Below are positions 43,030 to 52,514 of a DNA stretch of 64,000 bases, piece after piece. Each line of letters opens with the position of its first letter. Within the stretch, counting starts at the first letter, position 1. The notes under the pieces were generated by a model. It did not search any database and was not told the origin of the DNA. It saw nothing but the letters and a program-made list of their open reading frames with translations. The position numbers were made by a program, and so were the translations under genes. The DNA comes from Chloracidobacterium sp. (GTDB lineage: Bacteria; Acidobacteriota; Blastocatellia; Pyrinomonadales; Pyrinomonadaceae). Location: contig JADJXP010000001.1 of assembly GCA_016715795.1 (NCBI GenBank), positions 930,001 through 994,000 of the forward strand, written 5' to 3'.

Positions 43030-43263
43030 ATGAAGGAAGCAGTCGAGAAGATAATCACTTCGCTCGTGAGCGAGCCCGGCGCTGTCGAGGTGGACGAGAT
43101 CGCGGATGGTAAAACTGTCCGCATCGAGGTTCGCGTGGCTGATAGCGACATGGGCCGCATTATCGGCCGCGAAGGGCGGACCGTAAAGGCGATCAGGAGT
43201 CTCCTCTTCGCGGCTGGGCAGAAACACGGGAAGCGGTTTCATCTCGACCTGATCGAGGACTGA
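43030..43263 (+). CDS. khpA: KH-domain RNA-binding protein KhpA
   Basis: The 77-residue product is one KH domain with the GxxG loop IGREGRTVKAIRSLLF. It is the YlqC/KhpA type found between rpsP and rimM; it partners with KhpB in post-transcriptional regulation in some bacteria. It starts nine bases after rpsP and its TGA is one base from the TTG of rimM, so the genes are tightly coupled. Confidence 0.92.
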   Translation: MKEAVEKIITSLVSEPGAVEVDEIADGKTVRIEVRVADSDMGRIIGREGRTVKAIRSLLFAAGQKHGKRFHLDLIED

Positions 43264-43264
43264 A

Positions 43265-43771
43265 TTGGAACTCGTTGCCGTCGCCAGGATCGCCAAGCCT
43301 CGCGGTATTAAGGGTGAGGCCATAGCCGACCTGCTGACGGATTTTCCTGAGCGGTTCGACGGACTGGAAACGGTGACAGCCGTAATGCCGGACGAGAGTC
43401 GGCGGGAATTGACAATTGAAAGGCATTGGTTCCAGTCGGGCCGCATCGTGCTGAAGTTCGTCGGCGTCGATTCGATCGATGAAGCCGAAACCCTAAGGAA
43501 CGCTGAGATATGTGTTTCAGAGGACGAGGCGGTCGATCTGGAGGAAGGCGAGTTCTACGATTGGGAGCTTGCCGGATGCAGCGTTGAGACTGTCGCTGGC
43601 GACCAGATCGGCACAGTCCGAGAGTTGATGCGGACAGGCGGCACAGAATTGCTCGTCGTCGATGGAACTAAAGAGTTCCTGATCCCGTTCGCCGAAGCGA
43701 TCTGCATCGAGGTCGATGTTGAGAAGAAGAAGATCGTGATCGATCCGCCCGACGGGCTGTTGGAATTTTAG
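43265..43771 (+). CDS. rimM: Ribosome maturation factor RimM
   Basis: The 168-residue product (TTG start at 43265) has the RimM N-terminal beta-barrel ([20 protein letters not shown]) and the C-terminal PRC-barrel-like domain ([33 protein letters not shown]). RimM binds S19 and matures the 30S head. The TTG start lies one base after the khpA stop; there is no ATG nearby in frame. Operon order rpsP-khpA-rimM-trmD-rplS is the standard one. Confidence 0.93.
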   Translation: MELVAVARIAKPRGIKGEAIADLLTDFPERFDGLETVTAVMPDESRRELTIERHWFQSGRIVLKFVGVDSIDEAETLRNAEICVSEDEAVDLEEGEFYDWELAGCSVETVAGDQIGTVRELMRTGGTELLVVDGTKEFLIPFAEAICIEVDVEKKKIVIDPPDGLLEF

Positions 43772-43794
43772 ATTTCAGATCTGAAATTACAGGA

Positions 43795-44514
43795 ATGAAG
43801 ATCGACGTTCTTACAATCTTTCCCGAGTTTTTTGAACAAGTGTTCGACTTCGGGATAATCCGCCGGGCAAAGCTAGCGGGAATTGTTGAAATAGACGTCC
43901 ACGACATACGCGAATACGCGGTGGACAAGCACAAAATGGTCGATGATCGGCCGTTTGGCGGCGGCGACGGGATGGTATTGAAGCCCGAACCGATATTTGC
44001 CGCGATTGAAAGTTTGACAGGGACGAGCGATCGAGACGCCTATCCGCAGGGAACGCGCGTCGTTATGCTCACGCCGCAGGGCAGGCCGTTCAGCCAGCCG
44101 ATGGCACAGGGCCTGGCGGATGACGCTGAGCATCTCGCCCTGATCTGCGGCCGTTACGAGGGCGTGGACGAACGCGTCAACGAGGCACTCATCACCGACG
44201 AGATATCGATCGGCGACTACGTGCTCTCGGGTGGCGAACCGGCGGCCGTCGTGGTCGTTGACAGTTTGGTGAGGCTGCTGCCCGATGCGTTGGGCAGCGA
44301 CACGTCGGCCGAGAACGATTCGTTCTCCGACGGGCTGCTCGATTGCCCGCATTACACGCGGCCGGCGGAGTTTCACGGGATGAGAGTTCCCGAGGTTTTG
44401 TTAAGCGGCGATCACGCCGAAATTGAAAAATGGCGCTACCAGATGGCGCTTGAAAAGACGCGGGCCGTACGCCCCGATCTAATAAAAGACGAAAATGGTG
44501 AATGTGAGCGGTAA
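43795..44514 (+). CDS. trmD: tRNA (guanine37-N1)-methyltransferase
   Basis: The 239-residue product has the SPOUT trefoil-knot signatures [15 protein letters not shown] and [29 protein letters not shown], which bind SAM. It makes m1G37 in tRNA and prevents frameshifts. Length is normal. It starts 23 bases after rimM. Confidence 0.96.
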   Translation: MKIDVLTIFPEFFEQVFDFGIIRRAKLAGIVEIDVHDIREYAVDKHKMVDDRPFGGGDGMVLKPEPIFAAIESLTGTSDRDAYPQGTRVVMLTPQGRPFSQPMAQGLADDAEHLALICGRYEGVDERVNEALITDEISIGDYVLSGGEPAAVVVVDSLVRLLPDALGSDTSAENDSFSDGLLDCPHYTRPAEFHGMRVPEVLLSGDHAEIEKWRYQMALEKTRAVRPDLIKDENGECER

Positions 44515-44541
44515 GCCGTTGACCTCTGGCCGAGGATAAAA

Positions 44542-44910
44542 ATGAACAGACTAGACATTGTCGAAAAGACACAGTTAAAAGAGAACATTCCTGCTTTTCA
44601 GCCGGGCGATACCGTTCGCGTGCATGTCCGCATCAAGGAAGGCAACAAGGAACGCCTGCAGGCTTTCGAGGGCGTTTGCATTGCCCGCAAGCATGGCGGC
44701 GTTCGCGAATCGATAACGGTGCGAAAGGTCAGCTTTGGCGTCGGCGTCGAACGTATCTTTCCGCTCCACGCAACGGTCGTCGATCACATCGACGTGATCC
44801 GACGCGGTAAGGTCCGCCGAGCAAAGCTGTATTACCTTCGCGATCTTCGCGGCAAGGCTGCCCGCATCAAGGAACGCGATACCCGTAACAAGGCACAGTC
44901 GGCGAAATAG
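44542..44910 (+). CDS. rplS: Ribosomal protein L19
   Basis: The 122-residue product ([20 protein letters not shown]) contains the L19 core [20 protein letters not shown] and the C-terminal [20 protein letters not shown]. It sits at the 30S-50S interface. GAGG precedes the ATG. A perfect 10-base-pair palindrome (44943-44968) follows before rnhB. Confidence 0.96.
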   Translation: MNRLDIVEKTQLKENIPAFQPGDTVRVHVRIKEGNKERLQAFEGVCIARKHGGVRESITVRKVSFGVGVERIFPLHATVVDHIDVIRRGKVRRAKLYYLRDLRGKAARIKERDTRNKAQSAK

Positions 44911-44942
44911 CTGCCGCACACTCTCAATTTAGCTTTCTAGAA

Positions 44943-44968
44943 CACGAGGCGGTATAATCCGCCTCGTG
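44943..44968. promoter_or_regulatory. Perfect palindrome with TATAAT loop overlapping rnhB start
   Basis: CACGAGGCGG (44943-44952), TATAAT (44953-44958), and CCGCCTCGTG (44959-44968) form a 10-base-pair stem with a six-base loop. The loop is a perfect -10 hexamer, and the GTG start of rnhB (44966-44968) lies in the right arm, seven or eight bases after TATAAT, which would give a leaderless transcript if it acts as a promoter. It could also act as a hairpin between rplS and rnhB. Confidence 0.6.
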
Positions 44969-45631
44969 AACGATTTCTTGCTTACAGCCGATCGCACCGT
45001 TTGGTCGATCGGCTGTGACTTTGAGGAACAGGCACGCAGCGAAGGCTACCGACTTGTCGCCGGTGTCGATGAGGTCGGCCGTGGCTGCATTGCGGGGCCC
45101 GTGGTGGCCGCAGCGTGTATCCTTGACCTCACAAAACCCCTTCCCGACGGTCTCGACGATTCAAAAAAACTCACTCCGGAGAAACGCGACGAAATTGCCT
45201 CCGAATTGCGTGAACACTCTGTTGCGTTCGCGATCGGCCAGATCGAGGCCGACGAGATCGACCGCATCAACATCCTCGAGGCCACCAAAAAAGCGATGTA
45301 CGCGGCGATCAATTCGCTCACGCCCCAAGCCGATTACCTACTCATCGATGCCCTCAGGCTCAAGCTTACGCCCCTGCCGCAAAAGGCGATCATCAAGGGC
45401 GACGCGATCTCTGTCTCTATAGCCGCCGCCTCGATCCTCGCTAAGACCTATCGCGACGAATTGATGGCGAGCTACGCCGCCAAATTCCCGCAATACGGTT
45501 TTGCCGAGCACAAGGGCTATGGCTGCCGCTCGCATTACGACGCGATCCGCGATCACGGCCCGTGTCAGATCCACAGGATGAGCTTTAAGGGTGTAAGTGA
45601 CGAGAAATCTGCTACTGCTTCCCTTTTTTGA
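44966..45631 (+). CDS. rnhB: Ribonuclease HII
   Basis: The 221-residue product has the RNase HII signatures VAGVDEVGRGCIAGPVVAA (catalytic Asp/Glu) and ALRLKLTPLPQKAIIKGD, IAAASILAKTYRDELM. It removes ribonucleotides from DNA. The GTG start is the right arm of the palindrome. It overlaps no other gene and is convergent with the MBL-fold gene, with a five-base gap. Confidence 0.93.
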   Translation: MNDFLLTADRTVWSIGCDFEEQARSEGYRLVAGVDEVGRGCIAGPVVAAACILDLTKPLPDGLDDSKKLTPEKRDEIASELREHSVAFAIGQIEADEIDRINILEATKKAMYAAINSLTPQADYLLIDALRLKLTPLPQKAIIKGDAISVSIAAASILAKTYRDELMASYAAKFPQYGFAEHKGYGCRSHYDAIRDHGPCQIHRMSFKGVSDEKSATASLF

Positions 45632-45636
45632 GTTGA

Positions 45637-46467
45637 TCAGAAAGCTATCCAGTCAGTCGGCTGTCTGGGCTGCGAGACCGATACCTTGGCGTCTGCTTTG
45701 AATAGCGGCCCGCGCATTTGCAGGGCGGCCTCGGCGTTGATCCGGGCGAGGTTCGGTTCGTTCGCTCGCTGCGAGAGATGGGCGAGAACGATGTGCCGGG
45801 CCGAGCCATCAAAATCGCCCGTGAGCCAGTCAGAGAGGGCTTCGTTCGAGAGATGGCCGGTGCGCGACATTATTCGCTGCTTCAGGTCCCACGTGTATAG
45901 CGAGCAGGCACGGAGCATGTCGCGGCTGTGATTTGACTCGATAACGACGGCGTCGCTGCCCCGCAGGTTCTGTTTGATCGTGTCGTCGATGTGGCCAAAG
46001 TCCATCAAGGTAGCGACCTTTACACCGCCTTGCTTTGCCACAAATCCAAAATTATCGACGGCGTCGTGTGGCACGCTGAACGGATGGAAATCGATGTCAC
46101 CAATGCGAAACTCACGATCAGATTCGATCTCTACCGTGCGTCGGTCGAGGGCCGTCCGCCGTTTCGATGATTCGCTGCTGCCGTTGCGCCCGCCCGCCCG
46201 CGTGTCATAGTATGCATCCTCGGTAATTCCCGAGATATAGACGGGACAGCGAAGTGATCGCATCAGCACCCGAAGCCCGCCGATGTGGTCGCCGTGTTCG
46301 TGCGTGACGACGACTCCGTCGAGACGATCGTGCGGCACGCCGACCTCCGCCAAGCGGCGCATGATCTCGCGGGCGCTAAGGCCGGCATCGATCAGGACGT
46401 TTGTCGTCTCGCTCGAAATCAGCACGCAGTTGCCGGTCGAGCCGCTGCCGAGGACGGTAAATCTCAT
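45637..46467 (-). CDS. MBL-fold metallohydrolase, YycJ/WalJ-like
   Basis: The 276-residue product starts MRFTVLGSGSTGNCVLISSE and has the HTHxDH-type motif THEHGDHIGGL and the later His in HFPHDA-type positions (SVPHDAVDNFGF). It resembles YycJ/WalJ 5'-3' exonuclease family rather than beta-lactamases. It is the last gene of the six-gene minus-strand operon and starts four bases inside the SDR gene stop (ATGA overlap). A charged insert near residues 85-100 is unusual. Confidence 0.85.
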   Translation of the reverse strand: MRFTVLGSGSTGNCVLISSETTNVLIDAGLSAREIMRRLAEVGVPHDRLDGVVVTHEHGDHIGGLRVLMRSLRCPVYISGITEDAYYDTRAGGRNGSSESSKRRTALDRRTVEIESDREFRIGDIDFHPFSVPHDAVDNFGFVAKQGGVKVATLMDFGHIDDTIKQNLRGSDAVVIESNHSRDMLRACSLYTWDLKQRIMSRTGHLSNEALSDWLTGDFDGSARHIVLAHLSQRANEPNLARINAEAALQMRGPLFKADAKVSVSQPRQPTDWIAF

Positions 46468-47249
46468 TTTTCTTCCTGGTAGCGAGGACGCAAAGCCTTT
46501 GCCATCAGACGCCTTGAGATAGCAGTTGGCAAATGTGCTCCGAGGGCGGCGCCAACGCGGTTGACAACTCCCGGAACAAACCGGGCCCGTCCCGCTCCGA
46601 CGCTTCTCAAAAATGCACTGACGGCTTCGTCCGCGGTATGCTGCCCCTTGACCGTCACGGGCCGCTCGATACTTGATGCGGCGAAGAAATTGGTTTTCGT
46701 AGAGCCCGGGCAGAATGCCATGATCCGTATTCCAAACGGCTTGTTCTCCTCTACTAGACTCTCTGTAAATGAAGTAACAAAGGCTTTTGTCGCCGCATAG
46801 GTAGCCATGAACGGTATCGGCTGAAACGACGCGGTTGATGAAACATTGACGATCGTTCCGCGGCCCAGTTCACGCATTCTCTTTAGATAGCGGTGAGTGA
46901 TCGCGACGAGAGCTCGGACGTTCAGATCTATCATCTCCAACTCGCGGTCCAGCGGCAGCGTTGAGAAATCACCCGCCGAGCCGAAGCCCGCATTGTTGAT
47001 CAGCCAGTCGATCTCGATGCCGCGACGTTCCGTCTCGGCGAAGAGCTTTACGTCGGCGTCCGGCTTCGTCAGGTCGAGAACGACATAATCGGCCGAGACC
47101 TTTTCACGAACGATAAGCTCATCACAAAGGTCGTTCAATGCCTTTTCGGACCGGGCCACGAGCACGAGGTCGTGTCCCTGCGACGCGAGTTGCTTCGCAA
47201 AGGCCTCGCCGATGCCGCTTGATGCTCCGGTTATGAGTGTTGTCGGCAT
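46464..47249 (-). CDS. Short-chain dehydrogenase/reductase
   Basis: The 261-residue product has the SDR cofactor motif TGASSGIGEAF, the Asn-Ala-Gly motif LINNAGFGS, and the catalytic YAATKAFV (Tyr-x3-Lys). It is a classical NAD(P)-dependent oxidoreductase; the substrate is unknown. ATG 47249 follows the GNAT stop directly, and its own stop overlaps the MBL gene start. Coupled position suggests shared regulation rather than a clear pathway. Confidence 0.92.
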   Translation of the reverse strand: MPTTLITGASSGIGEAFAKQLASQGHDLVLVARSEKALNDLCDELIVREKVSADYVVLDLTKPDADVKLFAETERRGIEIDWLINNAGFGSAGDFSTLPLDRELEMIDLNVRALVAITHRYLKRMRELGRGTIVNVSSTASFQPIPFMATYAATKAFVTSFTESLVEENKPFGIRIMAFCPGSTKTNFFAASSIERPVTVKGQHTADEAVSAFLRSVGAGRARFVPGVVNRVGAALGAHLPTAISRRLMAKALRPRYQEEK

Positions 47250-47768
47250 TTAAGAGGTCCGCAGGGCAAAATCCTCACGTGAGATCGCGTAAACGACACA
47301 CTCCATTCCGTAATGGAGCTCGGTCTTTTCATACTGCATCCCGCACTTTTCCATGATCCGCCAAGAACCGGTGTTCTCGGGAGCCGCAACCGCGACGATC
47401 CGTTCCAATCCGCATTCGTCAAAACCAAACTTCAGCCAGCCAATGGCGGTTTCAAAGCCATAGCCCTGGCCCCAAAACTTTTCCGACATATTATAACCGA
47501 CCTCGATCTCGCCTGTGTCCTCGAGCGGCTGCAGGCCGGCCGAACCCATCAGTTCCCCGGTCACTTTGTGGATCATCACACAGAAGCCAAAGCCGAACTT
47601 CTCGTGACATTCCATATAATATTTGATCCGTTTAGCGAGAGCGTCAGGATTCTGCATCGCCGTCCCGCCCAAATAACGATTGACGGCCTCAGGTGAACGC
47701 ATCTCGATCAACCACGGCAGATCGTCGTCGGTAAACTCTCTAAAGACCAATCTTTCCGTCTCGATCAT
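47250..47768 (-). CDS. GNAT-family N-acetyltransferase (RimJ/RimL-like)
   Basis: The start ATG 47768 ([20 protein letters not shown]) overlaps the pdxH TGA by one ATGA, favouring it over an upstream GTG at 47792. The 172-residue product has the GNAT acetyl-CoA region in [20 protein letters not shown] and [18 protein letters not shown], typical of RimJ/RimL-like enzymes. Substrate is unknown. The gene lies inside the six-gene minus-strand operon. Confidence 0.88.
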   Translation of the reverse strand: MIETERLVFREFTDDDLPWLIEMRSPEAVNRYLGGTAMQNPDALAKRIKYYMECHEKFGFGFCVMIHKVTGELMGSAGLQPLEDTGEIEVGYNMSEKFWGQGYGFETAIGWLKFGFDECGLERIVAVAAPENTGSWRIMEKCGMQYEKTELHYGMECVVYAISREDFALRTS

Positions 47769-48403
47769 GGTGAAAGCCGTGCGATGCTCCACTCGTTACC
47801 ATCCAGCGTATATACAATTCGATCATGGAGGCGGTTTGGCCTTCCCTGCCAGAATTCGACGCGGTCAGGTAATACGCGAAAACCGCCCCAGTGCGGCGGC
47901 CGCGGAACACCGGTCGCGTATTTGACGGCGAGCTTTGCGGCTCGAGCCATGATGACCGCGCGCGAGCTGATCGGCTCGCTCTGCTCCGAAGCCCACGCCC
48001 CGATACGGCTGAGATAGGGACGCGACTCAAAGTACGCATCGGATTCCTCGGTTGAGACTTTTGCGACATTTCCGCTTATGTTCACCTGACGTTCCAACTC
48101 CGGCCAGAAGAAATTTAGCGAGGCGAACGGATTTGCCGCAAGAGCACGTCCCTTTCGGCTGTTGTAGTTGGTAAAGAAGACAAAACCGTCGGCGTCAAAA
48201 CCCTTGAGCAACACAACGCGCGATGATGGCCGGGCATCTTCGCCGACAGTCGAGAGCGTCATTGCCGTTGGTTCATCTGTCTCCGCCGCAATTGCTTCGT
48301 TCATCCACTTTCCAAACTGAACGAATGGGTCGGCCGAAACATTCGCCTGAGAGAGTTCCTCTCCCGAATAGTCGCGGCGAATGTTGGCGAGGCGTTCGTC
48401 CAT
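47765..48403 (-). CDS. pdxH: Pyridoxamine 5'-phosphate oxidase
   Basis: The start ATG 48403 ([20 protein letters not shown]) gives 212 residues, the usual length; earlier in-frame starts overlap the DUF1015 gene. Signatures include [20 protein letters not shown], the FMN-phosphate region, and the C-terminal [20 protein letters not shown] and LHDRIVYTL. It makes pyridoxal 5'-phosphate. It lies three bases after the DUF1015 stop and overlaps the GNAT start. Confidence 0.95.
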   Translation of the reverse strand: MDERLANIRRDYSGEELSQANVSADPFVQFGKWMNEAIAAETDEPTAMTLSTVGEDARPSSRVVLLKGFDADGFVFFTNYNSRKGRALAANPFASLNFFWPELERQVNISGNVAKVSTEESDAYFESRPYLSRIGAWASEQSEPISSRAVIMARAAKLAVKYATGVPRPPHWGGFRVLPDRVEFWQGRPNRLHDRIVYTLDGNEWSIARLSP

Positions 48404-48405
48404 TG

Positions 48406-49632
48406 TCAGATGAGATGAATGAGCAGGCCGTCCTTGAGCTTCGGCTCGAACCACGTTGATTTTGGCGGCATTATTTCGCCCATGTCCGAGACAGCAAGCA
48501 GGTCATCCATGGTCGTAGGATACATCGAGAACGCCGCGGCTGCTATACCTTCGTTCACAAGGCGTTCGAGCTCGGCGGTACCTCGGCGGCCACCGACAAA
48601 GCCAATACGATCGTCGGTGCGTGCATCCTTGATGTCGAGCAGCGGCCCAAACACATTGTCCTGCAGTATGCTTACGTCGAGTCGTTCGATCGGATCCGGT
48701 TCGCGAATGTACTGCAGATTGTGTCGGAATGAGTACCACTTGCCCGCGAGGTAGAGGCAAAACTCACCGTGGTTCTGCGGTTCTTTCTCGCCTGTCCCGA
48801 TGAGGACAAATGATTCCTGCAGCCGCGTGAGAAACTCGTCGTCAGCCATGTCGTTCAGATCCTTTACAACTCGATTGTATGGCAGGATACGAAGGTCCTC
48901 GGCCGGGAACATGCCCGTAACAACGAAGTTGTATTGTTCCTCACCGGTATGATGGGGATTGTTGTGCCGCATCTCGTCACGAGCGAGCTTTGCACTCTCG
49001 GCGCGATGATGCCCATCAGCGATATAGAGAGACGGCACCCTACTAAAGGCTGAGATCCAAGCTGCAGTTTCCGTGACACGCCAGACTCGCTGCTGAGTGC
49101 CCGCAGGACATTCGAAATCGTATATCGGCTCTGTCGTCACGGTCGTATCGATCAGGTCGTGGATCTCAGGCGTGCCGCGAAAAGCGAGAAAGATCAGCCC
49201 CGTCTGAGCTCCGACCGCCAGCAGGTGTGCCGTGCGTTCCTCGACCTTGTCAGGCCGAACATTCTCGTGCTTTCTGATCATGCCCTGCTCATATTCCTCG
49301 ATCGAGCAGCATGCGACGACGCCGGTCTGCGAATGCCCGTCAGATGCAAGCTGATAGACGTAGATATCGTCGTCAGGGTCCGGCGTCAGGATCTGATCGG
49401 TAATAAAGCGTTCGAGATTCTCACGGCCGCGGGCAAATACCTCCTGTGGCGTCGGTCCTGATCCCTCGGGAAAATCGGCCTCAGGCCGCGTGACGCGAAG
49501 AAAACTGAGCGGATTCTTTGCGAGATACTCTCGCACCTCTGATTCGTAGATCACGTCATACGGCACGCACGCGACGCGCTTTGCATTCTCAGCTGACGGA
49601 CGCAGGGCCCTGAACGGTTTGATAAATACCAC
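48406..49632 (-). CDS. DUF1015-family protein
   Basis: The 408-residue product has the DUF1015 start [20 protein letters not shown] and motifs [26 protein letters not shown], and [20 protein letters not shown] near the end. The family resembles a large HTH-less enzyme class of unknown activity, sometimes linked to serine kinase-like SbnI (PLP/heme-sensing). A clear cofactor motif is not evident. It is the second gene of the operon, nine bases after the lipoprotein gene. Confidence 0.88.
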   Translation of the reverse strand: MVFIKPFRALRPSAENAKRVACVPYDVIYESEVREYLAKNPLSFLRVTRPEADFPEGSGPTPQEVFARGRENLERFITDQILTPDPDDDIYVYQLASDGHSQTGVVACCSIEEYEQGMIRKHENVRPDKVEERTAHLLAVGAQTGLIFLAFRGTPEIHDLIDTTVTTEPIYDFECPAGTQQRVWRVTETAAWISAFSRVPSLYIADGHHRAESAKLARDEMRHNNPHHTGEEQYNFVVTGMFPAEDLRILPYNRVVKDLNDMADDEFLTRLQESFVLIGTGEKEPQNHGEFCLYLAGKWYSFRHNLQYIREPDPIERLDVSILQDNVFGPLLDIKDARTDDRIGFVGGRRGTAELERLVNEGIAAAAFSMYPTTMDDLLAVSDMGEIMPPKSTWFEPKLKDGLLIHLI

Positions 49633-49641
49633 AAATGCTCC

Positions 49642-50220
49642 TTAGAGGCTGGGATCTGCCGCCCCGTTCAGCGGTTCCCCCTCGAGATCGTCGACGGGTG
49701 ACAGCATCGGTGAGGGTGATGCGGACGGGCCGACGGTTGACGACGGCATCTGAGAATCACCCGTCGGTTTGTTGATGAGATCGTCGAGCTTGCGGTCGTT
49801 CTCCTGCTCGATGTCCGTGGTCATACGGTCAGCAAAGCCCTTCTTGTCGATCTTCCAGACGCCGTCCTCTTTGATGAACGGCACCGTCTCCCAGGATCCA
49901 TACGAGTTCTTGACCATCAGCGTCGCCTTGTCACCTTCGATCTTCTCGTCGCGAAACTCCACCGACCGCTGATTCTCGGTAAAGAGCGTCTCGCGCTTTA
50001 TGATCTCGTCAACTGTCGTTCCCTGGGCAACGGCCTGCCGCTCGTGCATCTTCAAGGTCGCCTCGGACAACAGCACGCGCATCGCCTTGACGTCCTTCGC
50101 CTTGATCGCTTTGACGTAGGTCTTGAATGTCTCGATCGGTGTCGAAGGCGGACGCGAGCACGCCGAAAGACAGGCCACTAACAGGCCCACGACAACGACG
50201 GCTTTGCTTCTCACACTCAT
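49642..50220 (-). CDS. Lipoprotein with NTF2-like/DUF4878 domain
   Basis: The start ATG 50220 (MSVRSKAVVVVGLLVACLSA) gives a lipobox ending in LSAC. The mature part has an NTF2-like domain (PIETFKTYVKAIKAKDVKAM and VWKIDKKGFADRMTTD), as in DUF4878 lipoproteins, and a Pro/Ser-rich tail. It opens the six-gene minus-strand operon. The function is unknown; these proteins may bind small ligands at the envelope. Confidence 0.75.
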   Translation of the reverse strand: MSVRSKAVVVVGLLVACLSACSRPPSTPIETFKTYVKAIKAKDVKAMRVLLSEATLKMHERQAVAQGTTVDEIIKRETLFTENQRSVEFRDEKIEGDKATLMVKNSYGSWETVPFIKEDGVWKIDKKGFADRMTTDIEQENDRKLDDLINKPTGDSQMPSSTVGPSASPSPMLSPVDDLEGEPLNGAADPSL

Positions 50221-50284
50221 TAGGTTGGATAATCTCGTAAGCATCAAAAATATGTAGTATAGCGTAAAGACCGGAGGCAATTAA

Positions 50285-50566
50285 GTGGAACGACGGATTT
50301 TGGATGACAAAGAGTTGGCCGCGGCCCTGGAAACTCTTGACGGCTGGGCGGCCCGCGACAATATGCTGACGCGAAGGTATGAGTTCCATAACTTTGCCGA
50401 GAGCCTCGCGTTTGTCAATCGTGTGAGTGAGCTGGCTGAGGCCGCCGACCATCATCCCGATATCACCTTTGGCTGGGGCTATTGCGAGATTGCACTTACT
50501 ACTCACGACCGTGGAGGGATAACCGACGTCGATATTGCGTTGGCACGGCAGATATCGGCCGATTGA
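50285..50566 (+). CDS. phhB: Pterin-4a-carbinolamine dehydratase
   Basis: The 93-residue product (GTG start) has the PCD motif HHPDITFGWGYCEIALTTHD with the His-His pair and the later His of the active site, plus LTRRYEFHNFAESLAFVNRV. It dehydrates pterin carbinolamine and in some bacteria works in folate or cofactor recycling. It is divergent from the lipoprotein operon and lies about 48 bases before atpZ. Confidence 0.93.
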   Translation: MERRILDDKELAAALETLDGWAARDNMLTRRYEFHNFAESLAFVNRVSELAEAADHHPDITFGWGYCEIALTTHDRGGITDVDIALARQISAD

Positions 50567-50614
50567 AATCGCCGCACCAAGCTGTCATCATTAGCGATTA
50601 GGCTGAAACCAAGG

Positions 50615-51175
50615 ATGGTACAGAGCATTTTTGACACTCAGGACGAGAAGAACAGCGACGATCCGTGGCTTTCGGAATTCTCGGCGATCGATCCGTCGAT
50701 CGCGCCAAACCGCCCCGACCCCGAGCCGGAGTTCATTCCGCCACCCGCAGCGGCGCAGCCGCAAACACATTTTGATCCTTACGCGGAGGAGCCTTTCGGC
50801 GGGTTTGAGACCGTTTTGCGCGAATCCCGTGATCCGTGGCTGCCGGAGCTGCCCGACGCCGAACCGCAGTTCGCCCCGTCGCCCTACGAACCGGAATCCA
50901 CAGCCGAAACCGCCCGCCGCAGCGGCCTGGCATGGTCCCTTGGGATAATGTTCTTCTGCTCGGTGGCCTTCATGATGCTGCTCGGCTGGGGAGCCGACCT
51001 CGTACTGGGGACCGCACCATGGGGCTTGGTAGGCGGTATCGTCTTCGGATCAGTTATCGGGTTTATTCAGTTTTTTCGGTTGAGTTCGCGGCTGTTTAGT
51101 CCCTCGAAGAAAGCTACGGAGGTCAAACCATTGCTCTGGCAGCCGGATGAGGACAACGAGCATCATCGACTTTGA
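50615..51175 (+). CDS. AtpZ/AtpI-type assembly protein with long Pro-rich N-terminus
   Basis: The 186-residue product has a disordered N-terminal stretch (about 1-105) rich in Pro/Glu and then two membrane helices (LAWSLGIMFFCSVAFMMLLG and APWGLVGGIVFGSVIGFIQF) typical of AtpZ, which sits before AtpI in F0 operons. It likely helps assemble the c-ring or handles Mg/Ca at F0. It is the first gene of the second ATP synthase cluster. The N-terminal tail is unusual for the family. Confidence 0.8.
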   Translation: MVQSIFDTQDEKNSDDPWLSEFSAIDPSIAPNRPDPEPEFIPPPAAAQPQTHFDPYAEEPFGGFETVLRESRDPWLPELPDAEPQFAPSPYEPESTAETARRSGLAWSLGIMFFCSVAFMMLLGWGADLVLGTAPWGLVGGIVFGSVIGFIQFFRLSSRLFSPSKKATEVKPLLWQPDEDNEHHRL

Positions 51176-51211
51176 ATTCTTGTGATTTCCTAGTAAAATT
51201 TAGGGTTTGCG

Positions 51212-51613
51212 ATGCACGAGGATACTGATCCTTCAGCAACCGGCGACCATGCGGTTTCACATCGCGGAATACTAGCGGCCATGGCCATGATAGTTGTGGT
51301 CGGCGCGGCGGCGGGGCTTGCATTCGCCGGGGCGAGGTTCGGGCTTGGCGTGTTGTTTGGCGGCCTGCTTGCATTTGGCAATTATTTCTGGCTCGAGAGG
51401 GTCACGCGGCAGATTTTCCAGCCTGATGCAGTAAGGTCGACTGGGATATTGGCTGCGAAGTACATCTTGAGGTACTTGGCGATCGGCGGCGTTCTTCTGC
51501 TGGTTTACCTGACTGGTGCGTTTCCGATGCCGGCTGTGATATTAGGGCTGTCGGCTTTCGCGATCGCGATCGTCGCACAGGGATTAAAGAATATAGTTTC
51601 GAGTAAATTTTAG
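51212..51613 (+). CDS. atpI: ATP synthase subunit I-like protein
   Basis: The 133-residue product has four membrane helices (AAMAMIVVVGAAAGLAFAGA and YLAIGGVLLLVYLTGAFPMP among them) and the AtpI-family GLLAFGNYFWLERVTRQIF. It is a small F0 assembly protein. It lies 36 bases after atpZ and one base before atpB, so they are co-transcribed. Confidence 0.82.
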   Translation: MHEDTDPSATGDHAVSHRGILAAMAMIVVVGAAAGLAFAGARFGLGVLFGGLLAFGNYFWLERVTRQIFQPDAVRSTGILAAKYILRYLAIGGVLLLVYLTGAFPMPAVILGLSAFAIAIVAQGLKNIVSSKF

Positions 51614-51614
51614 A

Positions 51615-52514
51615 ATGCTGTTATTTGCCGAAAGCGGCGGCCACCACGTCCCGCTGATCGTAGAATTCATCAACCACTACTTGGGCGAGCCGGTCCATCG
51701 CATACAGATGGCGACGACATATCCGATGTGGAAGTCGTTCTTTGCGAAATTCGGCACGACGCCTGAAAAGGTATTCGGCGGTGAATATACTGCCGAGAAT
51801 GCCATTCCGTGGTACACGATAATGTTTGTCATTGCGTGTATCATCACGGTCATTCTTGTCCAATTGCTGAAGGGAAAGCTGTCACAGGATGACCCAAAGC
51901 CGGGCCAGTTGACGCTCGAAGCTGGGTATCTAGCGATAAAGGACATGGTGGCAAGTGTCATTGGCGACAATGGCTTTCGCCATTTTCCGGTCGTGGCGAC
52001 TTTTGCGGTGCTGATCCTCGTTTCGAACCTGATGGGCCAGTTCCCGATGTTCATGTCCCCGACGGCCTCCGTGAATGTGACGTTCGCCCTCGGCCTAACG
52101 TCGTTCATTTATTACAACTACGTAGGTATTGCCGAGAACGGCCTGCTTGGCCATATCAAGCATTTCGCAGGGCCTAAGCTGCCTGGATTGATGGCACTTA
52201 TTATCACGCCGCTCATCTTTGTCATCGAAATTATTTCAAGCTCGATCAGGCCGTTTACGTTGGGCGTGCGATTGTTTGCAAACATGTTCTCGGACGAGCA
52301 GGTATTCGTTCAGATCACGAACCTTGCCCCTCCATTTACGCATTTCGTCGTTCCGTTGGTCCTGACGCTCCTAGGAGTTTTCGTGGCTTTTGTGCAGGCA
52401 TTCGTTTTCACGCTGCTGTCGATGATCTACATTGGCGAGGTGTCGCATGCTCCGCACGATCACGATGAGCATCATGACAAAGCTCACGGCGATGCGGCCG
52501 TGGCTCATGCATAG
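51615..52514 (+). CDS. atpB: ATP synthase subunit a
   Basis: The 299-residue product has the subunit-a signatures SSSIRPFTLGVRLFANMFSD (conserved Arg in RLFANM) and QAFVFTLLSMIYIGEVSHAP. The conserved arginine faces the c-ring and completes the ion path. The start is ATG 51615, with an extracellular N-terminal loop. A His-rich tail (HDEHHDKAHGDAAVAHA) is unusual but common in some phyla. It is followed by a 200-base structured spacer before atpE. Confidence 0.94.
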   Translation: MLLFAESGGHHVPLIVEFINHYLGEPVHRIQMATTYPMWKSFFAKFGTTPEKVFGGEYTAENAIPWYTIMFVIACIITVILVQLLKGKLSQDDPKPGQLTLEAGYLAIKDMVASVIGDNGFRHFPVVATFAVLILVSNLMGQFPMFMSPTASVNVTFALGLTSFIYYNYVGIAENGLLGHIKHFAGPKLPGLMALIITPLIFVIEIISSSIRPFTLGVRLFANMFSDEQVFVQITNLAPPFTHFVVPLVLTLLGVFVAFVQAFVFTLLSMIYIGEVSHAPHDHDEHHDKAHGDAAVAHA

